From positions 4,635,852-4,699,851 of the forward strand of contig OX637350.1 of the NCBI GenBank assembly GCA_951799405.1: 64,000 nucleotides of DNA, written 5' to 3'. The DNA comes from Agapetus fuscipes (Eukaryota > Arthropoda > Insecta > Trichoptera > Glossosomatidae). Below are positions 10,175 to 22,455 of the stretch, in pieces; position 1 is the stretch's first letter, and every line of letters starts with the position of its first letter. The position numbers were made by a program, and so were the translations under genes. The notes below the pieces were generated by a model, which was not told the origin of the DNA, did not search any database, and saw only the letters and a program-made list of their open reading frames with translations.

Positions 10175-10621
10175 TGGATAACCATTACAGGCAATAATAA
10201 GGATATTTCAGGCTTTTAAGTCATTGCAGAAAATAATTCTTTTATTTTACCTGATGACTGTCTGAGGACCGAAAATGTCTATATTCCTTTGTACTTTTGT
10301 AAAAAAGAAAACAGCGTTTCGAATACAGAATCACATGCTATTTCCTTTTATATTTTTGGAATTTTGGAGACTTCATATTTTTTCGGGTTGAGAACCCCTG
10401 TGTCTGGTGCGGCTTACTTGCAGCAGCGGGGCGTTGACCCCGTCTCGTCGTTATTGGATTAGGTCGCGATCAGGGGCGCCCAAGCGGCGGCCCGCGTGCT
10501 TATGTCATCCTGCAATTTGTCCACAAGGCGATGACAGAGCTGTACAACAAATTAATTTGTTTATTTAAAAGGAAGCCAATGCATGTTACACCAAAAACTG
10601 TCTTACATTCATAAAAAATAA
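10175..10621. other. Unannotated stretch
   Basis: Includes a GC-richer patch (10,400-10,500). No tRNA box, splice signal or domain is supported. Confidence 0.4.
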
Positions 10622-10870
10622 TTTGTTTGGTGAGCGCTGTTTCATGTGTGAATTTTACTCAAAAGCTATCTGCGAGCTTGGTCGTCGCTAGTCAGCGTCA
10701 ATCAAAGGAAGGCATTTTTGTGAGCAGTGTTTGCTGAGGGTACCGAAATGAATTTTTCATTCTAGTGAATTGTTTTTTGTGTGTTGTGTACTGCTGGGAA
10801 TCGATTTCGCTTCACTCCGATTTCGAATCTGAAGCGTTAACCATTTAGGCAAATACATTTCAGAACAGAT
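10622..10870 (-). mobile_element. Decayed T1 SINE
   Basis: On the minus strand the segment runs from a B-box-like region (AGATTCGAAATCGG) to GCGACGACCAAGCTCGCAGA. It ends in the tail type ACACATGAAACAGCGCTCAC, also seen at 33,905-33,960 and 37,503. No 5S module is present. Confidence 0.5.
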
Positions 10871-11034
10871 ATTTTTTATGATTATTATTGGTGACAGCTT
10901 GTGACGTCATCCAGCCGAGAGAAAATTTGTATTCGCGGACTACATTTTAGTACCTATTTATTTTCAGATGCATCCAATACAAGCATCTGCGCCTAATAGG
11001 TAGGCAATATATGGTAAATAACGCATTTAAGCTT

Positions 11035-11450
11035 AATATCGACGGTTTAAAGAAAAAACGGCATGAGCGAAAAAAACTTAATTGTTCAGGAGAGCAGTTT
11101 AAAGTTTGAGATTGCAGAAAAATGACATAACTTTTTTTTTTATCATATCGTTATCAGCTCTAAAATTAAAAAAGAAAGACATTTATTGGCATTCCTATTA
11201 ATGTGGTCTTAAGATGTTTTACGATTTTTGTATGTCACAAGTGCCTTTAGGACAAAAAGGGCCAAAATCTTGTAGGTTTCACCAAAACCATACTTTGAAA
11301 ACGCAGTTGTTTGCTTGGGCATTAACAGCAACAAAAAAGCGTCGTAGAGCTTTGGGAGTTAGCGCATTAGAAAGAACGGATTTTTTTAGTAGGATAGCAT
11401 TCATAACTCATTTTTGACCAAAAAATCGCTATGCCCTACGTATACTTCTT
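11035..11450 (+). repeat. Dispersed ~415-bp repeat (RepG), copy 1
   Basis: Colinear with 23,035-23,461: GTTCAGGAGAGCAGTTTAAA, ATCAGCTCTAAAATTAAAAA, TGGCATTCCTA and AACTCATTTTTGACCAAA occur in the same order. There are no inverted termini or tail. The open frames differ between the two copies, so it is unlikely to be coding. Confidence 0.7.
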
Positions 11451-11680
11451 TTTAACAATCGATATTAAGATTTAAAATTCAAAATTTTAGTTTGATTGGA
11501 GCCATTGCCAACTCTTCAGTCAATTTCAAATGAGCTATGAAGGAATGCGAGAAAATACTTCTCTGAATGCCTGCTATTTGTAAAGTATGTAAAACCATAT
11601 ACAAAGTATGTAGCAAGTACATACGCTATGGTAAAGACATAAAATATATATAAGATTTTTTCAGGAATTCACGGCCGGTT

Positions 11681-11940
11681 TCTAATCTGATCTTATCTAT
11701 TTTAAGTTGCAAAGATATGTCACATTAGGGACTTACATTATATGCATTCTCACAAGCAGACACAAGTTCGCGCTTACACATGCCGCATGTGTGCCTACAA
11801 AATAAAAAACCCAAATCTCAAATGGATATACACCCTGCAACTCTTTCCGACCTTCCCTGAAACAGGGGTGACATTGGCAAAGTGAACCATTTTCTAAAGC
11901 AATGGGTGGTCAGCCGCATACCAACCTATAAATCAAGAAA
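11681..11940 (-). repeat. RepA copy, full length
   Basis: Minus-strand RepA with a short tail (TCTAATCTGATC) and a complete head. Confidence 0.85.
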
Positions 11941-12391
11941 CAGATGTTTCAGGTGTTTAAAATTGTTCTTTCGGGTATTGTTTACTGCTTTTCTCTTTCT
12001 TCCTTATTCTTTTCTCAAGTAACAGAACTCTGTAGTCAATTCCAAGTAGATATAACAAGTTATTGTTTCATTTATATGTAAAACACTAATGTTCCTTTTC
12101 TACAGATGAAACTCGGGCATCTTGAGAAGCTCTCCGCCGTTTTAAGGGTTGCGATTTTCACCCTTACAATTTCGAGGGTGGAAAAATCACCCTCTGCGTC
12201 GCTGTGCGGTGTCGAGTAACCACAATATGGATGTGAATTTTCACTAAATTTCAGTCACCCCCTGTGTCGTAAACCACAAAATATTTAGGTACTGTTCAAA
12301 GCTGGAAAAATCCTTAATGGATTCTTTACAACCATATAGTGAAGTAAGAAACGTAGCCCGGGTGATTAAGGAAGGCATAGTGACCCCCACA

Positions 12392-12635
12392 ATCTACTAT
12401 CTAAATTTTAAAGATAGATTTTCATTTAAGATACACATAAAATGAGTACCCACAAGCACATACATGTAAATTCGCGCTAAACATGCTATATTTGAACTTA
12501 AAAAAGTAAAAGCCCAAATATTGAATGAATATAAGTTCTACAACTTTTGCCTAACTACCCTGAAAGACAATATCTAACTTAGTGTTTTTTTCTTACAGTG
12601 GGTTGTCAGCTTCTACCAACCTGTAATTGAAGGAA
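12392..12635 (-). repeat. RepA copy, old and diverged
   Basis: The order of RepA blocks is kept (tail, GCGCGAA-like block, GCAAAAGTTGTAGAAC, GGTTGGTA-like head), but with many substitutions and small deletions. Confidence 0.6.
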
Positions 12636-12921
12636 AAAATAATTAAATAAATTATAGTTATTTCATTTTATTTTTTATATTCCTGTTTTTGCTAAGTAAA
12701 TGACTAAATGGTGTATATATTGTTTTTTTTTTACGATTTTTATCTATTAAGTGATTAATTTTAAGTTAAGATAAGTTGGAATCCTCCCCAAAACACAAGC
12801 TATGCTTACTTTGGAGAGTATTTATTGTAATTAGATTTTTTAAATTTATTTTTATTGTAATATTTTGTACATATTGATAAAAACAATAAAGACCTTATGA
12901 ATTATGAATTAACGGAAAATG

Positions 12922-13268
12922 CTCCTTGACTAATAAGTTGGTATGCGGCTGACCACCCATGCTGTAAAAATGGTTCACTTTGCAAATGTCACCCCTGTTT
13001 CAGGGAAGGACGGCGAGAGTTGCAGGGTTTCAGGATCAAAGTTACATAATATATATTTTTTAAATCAGATAAAAAATACAAATGAAAATGATCATTAAAG
13101 ACTTAAATTAAGATTAAACGCCATTTTTTGTGTTAAAAGTACTTATGTGCTTCCTACGTGATCAAAAAATCATGCGAGTTTCGATACAGACCATACATGA
13201 TATTGATTTTTACTTTTTATGGACATCGTTATTGGGGACATTAAAATTTTACAGGCCCGTAAAACCGC
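12922..13268 (+). repeat. RepA head joined to RepB, copy 2
   Basis: RepA 12,922-13,027 continues into RepB with the same junction as at 8383. RepA does not resume at the right end (TACAGGCCCGTAAAACC); unrelated DNA follows. The two copies descend from one composite. Confidence 0.75.
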
Positions 13269-13502
13269 TGTATCACCCTTCAATTTATAGTTTTAATTCA
13301 TTTGGTGAAGTGCAGTAGTAATATTTTTATACCCGCTAGTAAATAACAAAAAAAGAGGACACTCTGAAATGACCCATACTGGATACTTGCAAGACCATCG
13401 TAATTATCTTTATTCCAAATTTCCTAAAATTCATTTGTTTAAAAGTAACGTCAAAAAAACGTTCGTCATCAAATGCCAGGCAGTCATTTTTCAGGAGTTT
13501 GT

Positions 13503-13744
13503 TCTTTGACTAATAGGTTGGTATGACACTGACCCCCTATGATGTAAAAACTTGATTTCCTCCAATGCACCCCGGTTTCAGTGAAAGGGGGAAGGAGTTG
13601 CAAGGTTTACTTTCATATGAGGGTGGGTTAGTTTTGTAAGTACACATGCAGCATGCGTAAGCGCAAACTTACGCGTGTCTGCTTGTGGATTCGTATTAAA
13701 TAAATGTCTGAAATATCAATCTTTCCTTAAAACTTAGATTATAG
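13503..13744 (+). repeat. RepA copy, old
   Basis: Full-length but diverged. The head is TTGACTAATAGGTTGG and the palindrome is CACATGCAGCATGCG. The tail is nearly lost. Confidence 0.75.
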
Positions 13745-16700
13745 AGTACCATGTGTCAAGTACATGCTTTTTGCACAAATTTGACTACTAGTACTCGTAT
13801 ACATGAACATTTTGTATGCGGTCATTTTTACGTCAAATATCTTTTGAAGTAAGTTGTATCAGACGTGGGAAAAAAGAAAAAAAACAGAAAGACCCTTGAA
13901 TTTGATAATTTTTTTTGGTTATTTTGAGACTCTTTCAAGTGGTGGCATCCAGAATGCTCCACAGTAGGATAATGCTATTTCAGTCCAAAGATCATGTACT
14001 CAATGCGAGTTACGTCCCAAAACATGCCTTTTAGTTGCTGGCGTAATGTTGACAATTTGTGGCTCTTATGCGCCATTTACACTCTTCCACTTCTACTGCA
14101 CGTCGTGCTGCCCCAAGTATGGGCGGAGCAAGTGAGCCGCGAGGTGAGGCGGAAGGGGAAGCGGGGAGACAGAGTAGCCAATGACGCTCCCGAATGATCC
14201 TTTGACTGCATCAAAAATACCAAGAAGAGCTACTTGCGCTATCGAGAATTTGCCTGTTCACACACATGCACTTCTCACTTCCCTTCTTCCTCACCTTGCG
14301 CTAGAAACTGAAGTTAAACGGAATATTAGGCTATTCAGTGTGCTAGTCAAAGACAAGAGACGCGCCAAAATGAAATACAACCCGCTAGAGTTTAACTTCG
14401 TAGCACTTAGAAAGGTAGGATGAGTTATGGGCGGTTGTGTTTCTTTTCTCGGGAATTACTGATGATTTATATTTCTGTGAGTGGTAAGCCTGTCGACAAC
14501 GTGTCTTTTAAAACAAATAGAAGAGGAAATAAAACAGATAGAAGGGTGGATGTTTGAAACACTTTCGGAAAAAAACAATAAAATACAATAATTTCGAAAA
14601 CATTTTGTCAAAACAGCGTTTTTTCTGTACTTAGAAGATAGAATGCAGATGCGTATACAGCATTTCACTCATAAGTAGTCAACACTACAATGTTTTTCAG
14701 GTTATTAGAAGAGAATATATTAAGTTCTTGCAAAAACCCATTTCAGTACACAATGACTGCCTAGTATTTTCACAAGTCGATAAAACCTTAACGAAGTGAA
14801 GACAAAAAAAAAACAAATTGCAAATTTCAGGCAATATTAAATATTTATATTTTAATGTACTATGATTTATCAAAGAATTGTAGTTATACAAGAACTGTTC
14901 ACCTTCAATGTATGGTTGCCACAGATAAGACGTAAAACGTATGGGAACATTTAAATTTAATTAAATCTCTGTGATAGTTTTTTATACACTAATCGTTAAA
15001 TCGCTATATCTGCCCAAAAACAGTGTATTTACTTTAAACGTAGACATTTGTTATTTGTGATCAATATTGAAGGAAATAATTTTAAAACTACCCCCACATT
15101 TTGTTAACATTATATAAAAAAAAAAACATACAGAAACATTCCAAGTTATCACTCTTACTTGACTAAACTGTGGAACCTTTGTGAGAATAAAATCTTCAGA
15201 TTATTCATCACCATTGTTTGCCAATATCTAAACCTCTCTCACGGTGCGCAGTAAAAATAGGATAATATGATGGATCCCCGAAAAAAACCCAATCGTGAAG
15301 GAAAAATATTATTTTTTTCTTCAAAAGCCGGAAAGCCTACGCAGGTGTATTGGTTGAACCAACATTTGACAAACAAAATTGAAATATCCAATTTCGATCA
15401 TTATTCCTTCGCTTGATACCACCCCCATCCACTCCCTGACTCTTCACCCTCCCCCCCCCCATCCCTGCTGACACCTTGGGGTGTAATTTACGACCCTTGA
15501 AGTGGAAAGCGACACTCGACTCTCGCTACAAACGGCCGATCAAAAAGTGTTAGCCATTTTTACACTTTTTTTTGGCGTGACGGATAAAAAAGTCATTAAT
15601 GCTTTGAGTGAAATATATCAATTTTATCTCAGTTGAAAATTTATATTTATTTTTTCAATTTATTTCTTCTGTGTTTATTACATGAAACTTTATGGGAGGA
15701 CTTACATCATTATCTACGTTTTATTGGTGACGTAGCCAACATTTCAGGAGACATCCTCTCTGTGCGAGGACTGAGGATGAACTAATTTTTAAATGACAAA
15801 AAATGTCACAAATCACTTCGTTCCCTGGGCCGGAAATAAACATCATTTATTTATTTATTTATTTAACAAATATATACAGGACTGACAGTGAGACACCAAA
15901 ACGTCACAATACATATAATATTGCAGACATAATAGAACAATATACAGATACATTATTCTACGCATCCATACGTCGTTCTAATATACATAAAGACTCTGAT
16001 AGTAAGCGATCCACACCAGTTGTAAATATATCCAGGTGTGGGGCTGAGGAGGCCAGAGTATTGAGCAGCGACAGCGCACGCACTACCCAAGACTGACGGA
16101 GAACATTGGTTCGGCAGGCGGGGATCGTGAAAAGATCATGACTTCTTGCTCTAGTATAATTGACTTCATGATTGATATCATGATTTGGTAAGTCACAATA
16201 ATCATCACTTTAATTTCGTTTTGAGTTTATATCGCTATGTTGCTCAACGTAACCTATAAAATTATGTAATCAGCAAGGGTTCAATGACGTTATAATCGCT
16301 GTTTAATTACTTAACAGTTTAGTTATCACAATTTTAATAAATATTTTAAAGTTCCAGTTTTCATATTTTAATTTTAATCAATTATTAGCATCTGATGCCA
16401 AAGTAAAAAAAAAGTATTCTGATACTTATATACATTTTTTAAAGGAGGTACTAAACTTTCATTGCCACACTACCATAATATTGTTTTCCCTTTCTTGCCT
16501 TCGTAGGGAAACCTCGTTTGGTAAGAAAGCCATAATTCTCGTTGTTTATAAATTTGCAAGGACATAAACTTGATCTTTTCGGCCCTTTTTGGCAGAGGCT
16601 TTTTATTTAGGTTTCGAGGGGAAAAATGACGACCTAGCAATTTTGTGGCATTTTTTCCACGAAACCCTTCTGTGCCGTAAAACCCAACAAAGTCTTTATA

Positions 16701-16920
16701 AACAGGCTAGGCTTAGTTGAGCAGAACAAATACTGGGGTAAAAGATGGCAAATATGAAAATATGGAAATAGCTGAATCATACAACATTAATTAAATCGTC
16801 TGACTTCGTACACATTTCCTCAAAACAATCGTAAACTTAGTTTTCCTGCAGACTTTTTAAATAAAGTTTTGAAAAATCAAGGTTCCATTGTGATAAATAA
16901 GTTTCAGGTCAAATGACTGG
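13745..16920. other. 3.2-kb stretch without recognised elements
   Basis: Contains a GC-richer patch at about 14,090-14,400 with two overlapping open frames of 67 and 80 codons but no domain or splice support. It also has a C-run at 15,452-15,461 and a (TTTA)n microsatellite at 15,843-15,866. I see no gene in it. Confidence 0.4.
15843..15866. repeat. (TTTA)n microsatellite
   Basis: About six tetranucleotide units of ATTT/TTTA in a row. Confidence 0.9.
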
Positions 16921-16921
16921 G

Positions 16922-17145
16922 TTGACTAATAGGTTGATATGAGGCTGACCCTCATGCTGTAAAAACTTGTTTCACTTTTTCCGATGCTACCCCGGTTTCA
17001 GGGAAAGGTGGTTGCTATGTTTATGTTCATGTGAGGTTTGGTTTATTTTACATATAAATATGCAGCATGTGTAAGCGTGACCTCATAGGTGCCTGCTTCT
17101 GGGCATGCGTTAAATGCCGATGTACCTTTTCAACTCAGATTATAG
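16922..17145 (+). repeat. RepA copy, old
   Basis: Head TTGACTAATAGGTTGATATG; diverged body with ATGCAGCATGTG; tail reduced to AGATTATAG. Confidence 0.7.
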
Positions 17146-17211
17146 ATTTAAGATGAATGAGTAAAGTATAAATGAGAACATGAGGGTGTAATTAAAGGAG
17201 CACAATAAGAT

Positions 17212-17460
17212 AGTTTGGGTATTTGGAAAGTATGGAAGATGAACGATTGAGAAATAGTGTACGAAGGAAATGCCAAAGATATGCGTGGAAGTGAAAGAAT
17301 GGATTAATCAAGAAAGTGAATCTGCAAAATGGCTAGAACCCGCAGAGTGAGAAGGAGAGAAGAGGATGTAAGAAGAGAGTGTTAAATGTCGAGGAGATGA
17401 AAGAAGTATTCAAAGACAGAACAAAGTAGAGACACATTTTTGGAAGTACTGGCGAATGCA
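17212..17460 (+). mobile_element. RTE-like LINE 3' end stub (decayed)
   Basis: Nucleotides parallel the 3' end of the 43-kb ORF: a GATGAACGA block, AAGAATGGATTAATCAAG, AGAAGAG, GAGGAGATGAAAGAAGTA and AAAGACAGAA. Frameshifts and stops interrupt it. Confidence 0.65.
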
Positions 17461-18047
17461 AGCAGAATGGAAGGCTGGATACAAAAAAAAAAAATTTGAT
17501 GTGTTTTCACAAAAAAAAACAATTACAGGAAACCTTTGGGCTGCTTGTTTTCAAAGAATATTTTTCAGCTCCAACATAACCTGTTTTTTTTTATACAAGT
17601 CTGTAGGTGACGTAACCTATTTAAAAGTCAAAACATCTTTTCTTTTTACGTCAGACATTTAATGAAAAATAAAACAAAATACATTTCTTAAAAATGTACA
17701 AATTGTGGCGGCAGAGTTTTATTCATTCAATTGTCAACGGTACATTCTATTTATAATTTCCCAGATTTTTTTCTTGAAAGGGTAAAGGATTCCTTTTTTA
17801 TTTAACTGATTCATGAAACGGTAAAGGTCTTGTATCCTCGAGATTGCGTGGAAGTTATTATTTTAAACATAAAATCGGGTTCCCTCACAATTTCCTCGAT
17901 TCAGCCGAGTGAAAAATACCACTTCCCTCCGCGGACTTGCTTGAGTTACCTATCTCCCTTTGACCCTATTCCGTACAAATTTACAACCGATAAAATGATA
18001 CATGCGGAAATACACATTTTTATGTTGTTCCTTTTGCTTCTACCAAG
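17461..18047. other. Unannotated stretch
   Basis: Open frames here (for example 17,830-18,204) run partly into the neighbouring SINE and show no domain. Confidence 0.4.
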
Positions 18048-18588
18048 CCACATCACGCAACTAAGCAACACATATAGTGTAACTTCTGGCCGCGTTATCC
18101 CCGAAGGGTCGCATGCGGCGATTCGGGACCTTTTTATTTTACTGGTAAGGGGGCTGGCCTCACGTCAACCAGCTAGCGAAGAAGCAAGTTCTCGTTTCTT
18201 GTGAAACCTGAGTAAACCTTGCGAGTATTTTGTTTTTGGGTTTGAAATTAACACCGAAATAAAAACATATCATTTCTTACGCCTTCGATGGGGAACCCTT
18301 GCTCGCGGCATGGAATGCAAGTATTTTGCAAACTAAGCCATCGACTGGACTTTTAACAAGGGTCGTCGCTACAAAGTGCCAATTCTCAAGTAAGACCCAG
18401 TTGCTGTAAGGCTGGATGGACCTTTGATGACCGGTCTTTGGTAAAGGTATGTGAACTTTTTAACCCGGAGAAGAGCATATTTGAAAATATAAATGGTATA
18501 TTTGTTGTGCTCCGTCGGGATTCGAACCCACAACCTCCATTTACGAATCCAAAGCGTTGCCACTATACTGCGGACCGGCTTGTTGAAT
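18048..18588 (-). mobile_element. Dimeric SINE with two tRNA-like heads (T1-T2)
   Basis: Read on the minus strand: a T1 head (18,588 to ~18,520) with the B box GGTTCGAATCC, then the T1 body through CCATCCAGCCTTACAGCAAC and GTAGCGACGAC. It passes without a break into a second tRNA-like head (GTCCAGTCGATGGCTTAG, near 18,350) and the T2 body. The end is ACTATATGTGTTGCTTAGTT. The same T1-T2 junction is present at 42,130, 50,970 and 54,878, so this is an established composite family and not a chance nesting. Confidence 0.8.
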
Positions 18589-19136
18589 ATTTCTCTGCTG
18601 CATATTAACGAGACCTTCCTTATTTGTGTAGGAAATATTTTCCTTTGAGATTGGCACAGCGTAAAGCAAATAGTAACAGTTTATTTTTTAATACAGTTGC
18701 ACTGACGATGGATGACTTTGTTTGTACTTCTTTGATATTTAAATTATTCTTTTACTCTAATTTATGTACCAGCAAACGATGTTTTCCTTCTTTTAAGTTT
18801 ATGAAAAAAATATATAATACTTAGTTAAGCATGCATTTATAATTAATTTAATTTGCATCTTTCTAATTATCCATAAAAATGTAGTTACCAGGAAGTGATT
18901 TCACAATTACAGATAGATTTTTAGACTATTTGCACTTTAGTTGATGCAATCATTTTCTACTGAAGTCGAAGATTTTAAAGAGGCAGTTAGCATTTTACAT
19001 TAGAAAAGACGGTGATGGGGGAAACTTAACTCGAAAGGTGCGTAGACAAATATTTAGCACTTCAGACTCGTAAATAGAAGATCGTTAAAAAATGTTATCC
19101 TATTCTTATTATATGACTAGCATAACTTTTAAATGA
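18589..19136. other. Unannotated stretch
   Basis: AT-rich DNA between the dimeric SINE and the RepA/LINE nest; nothing recognised. Confidence 0.4.
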
Positions 19137-19191
19137 CTAGCACGAACTTGTACGTGTATGCTTGTGAGAATGCATATAATGTGAATCCCCA
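19137..19191 (+). repeat. RepA copy, left part, split by LINE
   Basis: CACGAACTTGTACGTGTATG through GCATATAATGTGAATCCCC is RepA body. It stops at the LINE tail, and the missing 3' end resumes at 22,456 with TGTAACATATATTTGAAAC and TTAGATTAGA. Confidence 0.75.
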
Positions 19192-20106
19192 TTTTTTTTT
19201 TTTTTTTTGAACAAATTACATATACATATATTTTAAACAACAATTCTTTTTTTAATTTTTTTTGCTTACCCTCATGCTGAAAGCAAAATGCTTGTGCGCA
19301 TGCAGGGCGGGATACTAGTTACATATTTTTATCTTTATATGAATAAACTTATACAAAAAGTTAAACAATAAAACAATATTCAAAGAAAATAATAAACAAC
19401 AAATCAAAAAGATAGAAACTGAGAAAATGAAAATTTTTAAATGAATTAAACCGAATAATAAAAAACAGAAACAGCAACCAAAAAAGAGTAACAAATATGT
19501 AGAAAAATACCAAAAATATAAATGGAGATAAATGAAAGAAATTAAAATTGTTTGTTTTGTGAAGAAGTTTTTTATTTTAATTTTGAATGAAGTTAAATCT
19601 TGGATCTTTTTTATTTCTGGGGGTAAAATGTTAAAATTTTGTACCACATGGTAGATATAACTGTTTTGAGAATGTTTCTTGTCAAATTTTGGAATTCTAA
19701 AATCATATGCAAATCTAGTTGATGTATTACTTTGTAAGTTGAGGGTTTTTTTCTCTTTAAAAATTTGTAAAACAGTATATTTTTTGTAAATAATATCTAT
19801 GGTAGGGACATTGAATATTTTGAATAATTGTGCTGAAGGATATGTTGAGGGCTTTGTTAATATTATTTTTAAAGTTAATTTTTGGATTACTCTCACAGGG
19901 TCTATTATATAAGAGTACGCTCCTCCCCATCCAACAATACAATATTGCAACAATGACTGTACTGTTGCAAAGTACACTCTTTTTAATACATTAATTTCAA
20001 GAATATTTCTTAATCTGATAAATATGTAAATGCACTTTCTAATTCTCTTTATAAGTTCGCACGTATGAGTTTTCCATTTTAAATTTTGATCTATATAGAC
20101 TCCTAA

Positions 20107-20525
20107 GGCCCGGTATTTTGAAGTATCGTAAAGTTAACTAAAATGCAATTTTAGTTAAATCATCATAATATTTCACTCACCGAATTTCGGCAGTAAATAT
20201 TTAGTAACTTTAACTTTCGATTTTCAAGATGGCGGCGCTTCACTGACAGCAGCTGTTCTTTTTTAATGTAAGGATACATCAAAATTGCTGCAAACTGAAC
20301 ATTTTTTGTCTTGTTTTCTAGCTTAATGAAGGTTAGGCATATGATTTTTATGAATAGTTGTTTGTTTTAAAGCTTTTGAATGGCATTTTAATTATTTCCA
20401 AGATTTGGGGGCGTGGCCTCATACTTCGGTAATGTTCGGTTTTAGTTAACTCGAGATTGAGTATTTTGAATACAAGTTCAAGTAATAGTTAACTAAAATA
20501 TTACTACAGTTCAATATACCGGGCC
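20107..20525. mobile_element. PIF/Harbinger-like MITE inside the LINE
   Basis: Termini GGCCCGGTATTTTGAA and (complement) GGCCCGGTATATTGAA are inverted. The element is flanked by TAA on both sides (20,104-20,106 and 20,526-20,528). Removing it with one TAA rejoins the LINE frame (KYL on one side, GVYID on the other), which proves insertion and fixes the 3-bp target duplication. GGCC-type ends with TWA duplications are typical of PIF/Harbinger. The interior holds AAGATGGCGGC and CAGCTGTTC. Confidence 0.88.
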
Positions 20526-21025
20526 TAAGTATTTGATTTTATCTGTTATAAGTGTTGAGCATATTTGGTTACAATTGATTTTATTACATTGGCAGTGGTG
20601 TATAATTATTTTGAACTCTAGGTTGTTTTTAGTTTTATTTGTAGAAAATGGGACTATGTGTGTTTTTTCACTGTTCAAAGATAAAAGATTTGTGTCAAAC
20701 CATATTTTTAATTTGTTAATATCTACATTAACCTTTTCGCCAACCATCTTCCAGTTCATTCCTTTTATAAGGATAATGGTATCATCCGCGTATGATATTA
20801 TTTTTCCATTTAAATTTTGAGTGAATATATCATTAACATACATAATGAAAAGAAGTGGGCCTAAAACTGTGCCTTGCGGGATACCAAAATTGCAGGGGCG
20901 ATCATAGGAATTAAGACCTAGTTCGGCAACTTCTAGGTTTTGGATGGTTTTCGACAGAACAAGATTATTTTTTGTGCGCAACTCCAAAACAATAAAAATC
21001 CGATTTTTTTCATATTCCATACAGC

Positions 21026-22217
21026 CAGTGGCATTTACAATTTAATTAAACCAAAAACGAAAAACCGATTTTTCCAGGGAAACCTGTCGGAACAAAATTT
21101 GAAATAGCAATTATCTGAAAACAATGTTAAGAAACATATAACATAGTCCCTTCATGTATAAAACTGAAATAATATTTACAATAATTACAGGTAGGTTTTT
21201 TTATCGGATATTTCACGAACTGTTATAAGAGAATAATGTAAGTTGTCTTATGACGGTTCGTGTAATATCCGTTAAAAAAAACTGTGTAGTTATAATTATT
21301 GTAAACATGTAAAACGACCGTAATTCCAACCTGAACCTAAAAATGAAATAATATTGCATTAGTTGTCTTAAATAAATAACCACCGTGGTTTTTTCTTGCT
21401 GTTTCAGACGGACCTTTAAAGTATCTATGAAACTCTTACCTTAGTCATTGTAGAATCTCTAGCATTATGTAGTTGTTCTTGTCCCACGACACTTACAAAT
21501 AAATAATGAAAAGCTTAGTGGAAGCCGCCTGAGCCACATCAAATATCAGAGTAAATGATTGATTATAATAAGACAAGTCAATAACTCGATACTTGAAGTG
21601 GCCTTAAGAAATGCCGTTTTTCTCAATTCTTCCAAACACACACAGTATCTAAGGCATAAAACCACTGACTTAATGATGTTATCAGTTATCCATTGTAATA
21701 ATTAAGTTTCACAATAAATCACAAAAACAATCACAGACGTCAAAAACAACGCGCGCGGGCTTGGAAGAAATTGGAGAATGAACAAAAAGTTAAAACTCAC
21801 ACACTTCTTTTCTGCATCTCTTTCATATATATCACCAGTTTATTTCTGTCTCTACTCTACTATGACGTAAGTGCGTTCCCAATTATTATTGTCTTTTGAC
21901 CCAGGCAAGCCTGAGTTGAAGCGTACAGACGGTGGCCACATGTGGATGTATGAGTGCAATTTGGTTTAAATGTATTGCCGCGCTGGAACCGAGCTACAGT
22001 TTAAAATCTCGTTGCCGGACCGCGCTGAGCGTATTGCATGCGTGAAAACGGTAGGCGCTAACTTACAAATGTCTAATTCGGGGCTACGAAAATTGCCTAT
22101 CTTTTAGGCGTCGATTAATATTGTTTCTTATTAAAATTATTGTTTCAAAAATATTTTTTCTTTTCTAAAAAGTAAGTTCGGCGAGGACTAATGGTCTTTA
22201 TGATATGCACGCCACTG
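21026..22217. mobile_element. Possible hAT-like insertion in the LINE
   Basis: The LINE frame stops after HQRPQVVK (22,257) and resumes at about 21,020. Close to both breaks are CAGTGGC (21,026) and GCCACTG (ending 22,217), the type of short terminus seen in hAT elements. The flanking octamers do not match, so the boundary is uncertain. No transposase frame is seen inside. Confidence 0.35.
21176..21305. repeat. Inverted repeat, ~57-bp arms
   Basis: TTTACAATAATTA ... CGGATATTTCACGAAC at the left is mirrored by GTTCGTGTAATATCCG ... TAATTATTGTAAA at the right, around a loop of about 15 bases. It lies within the insertion that splits the LINE. Confidence 0.65.
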
Positions 22218-22455
22218 CAAAATTGCTTGTTTCTGGTTGACTGTATACTTCTTTTATTTGACGACTTGCGGTCGTTGATGGAGATAGCTTTTTATCCAAT
22301 CGAGGGCATTGCCCTTAAATCCGATATTATTTAATTCACTTATTAATTTTGTATGCGATATGCTATCAAATGCTTTTTTAAGGTCTATGAATATACCAAT
22401 ACACTTATACGATTTGTCTAAAGATTGGATAATATAATTAACATATATTTGAATT

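Larger units (their letters stand above)
19192..22455 (-). mobile_element. CR1/Jockey-like LINE, 5'-truncated, with nested insertions
   Basis: The minus strand starts inside the reverse-transcriptase domain (IFIDLKKAFDSISHTKL, about 22,390-22,340). It continues with GIPQGTVLGPLLFIMYVNDI and the catalytic YADD (around 20,800), then the post-RT region (LQYCIVGWGG near 19,930; ILPPEIKKIQDLTSFK near 19,600). A 3' UTR and a poly-A tail (T-run at 19,192-19,209) close it. The reading frame is interrupted by 20,107-20,525 and by about 21,026-22,217. Motif choice and the LPPEIK-type end fit CR1/Jockey LINEs; the exact clade is not resolved. It is not functional. Confidence 0.8.

Noticed and set aside
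14090..14423. Possible exon in GC-richer patch
   Set aside because: Two open frames overlap but no acceptor/donor pair or recognisable protein block; treated as non-coding.
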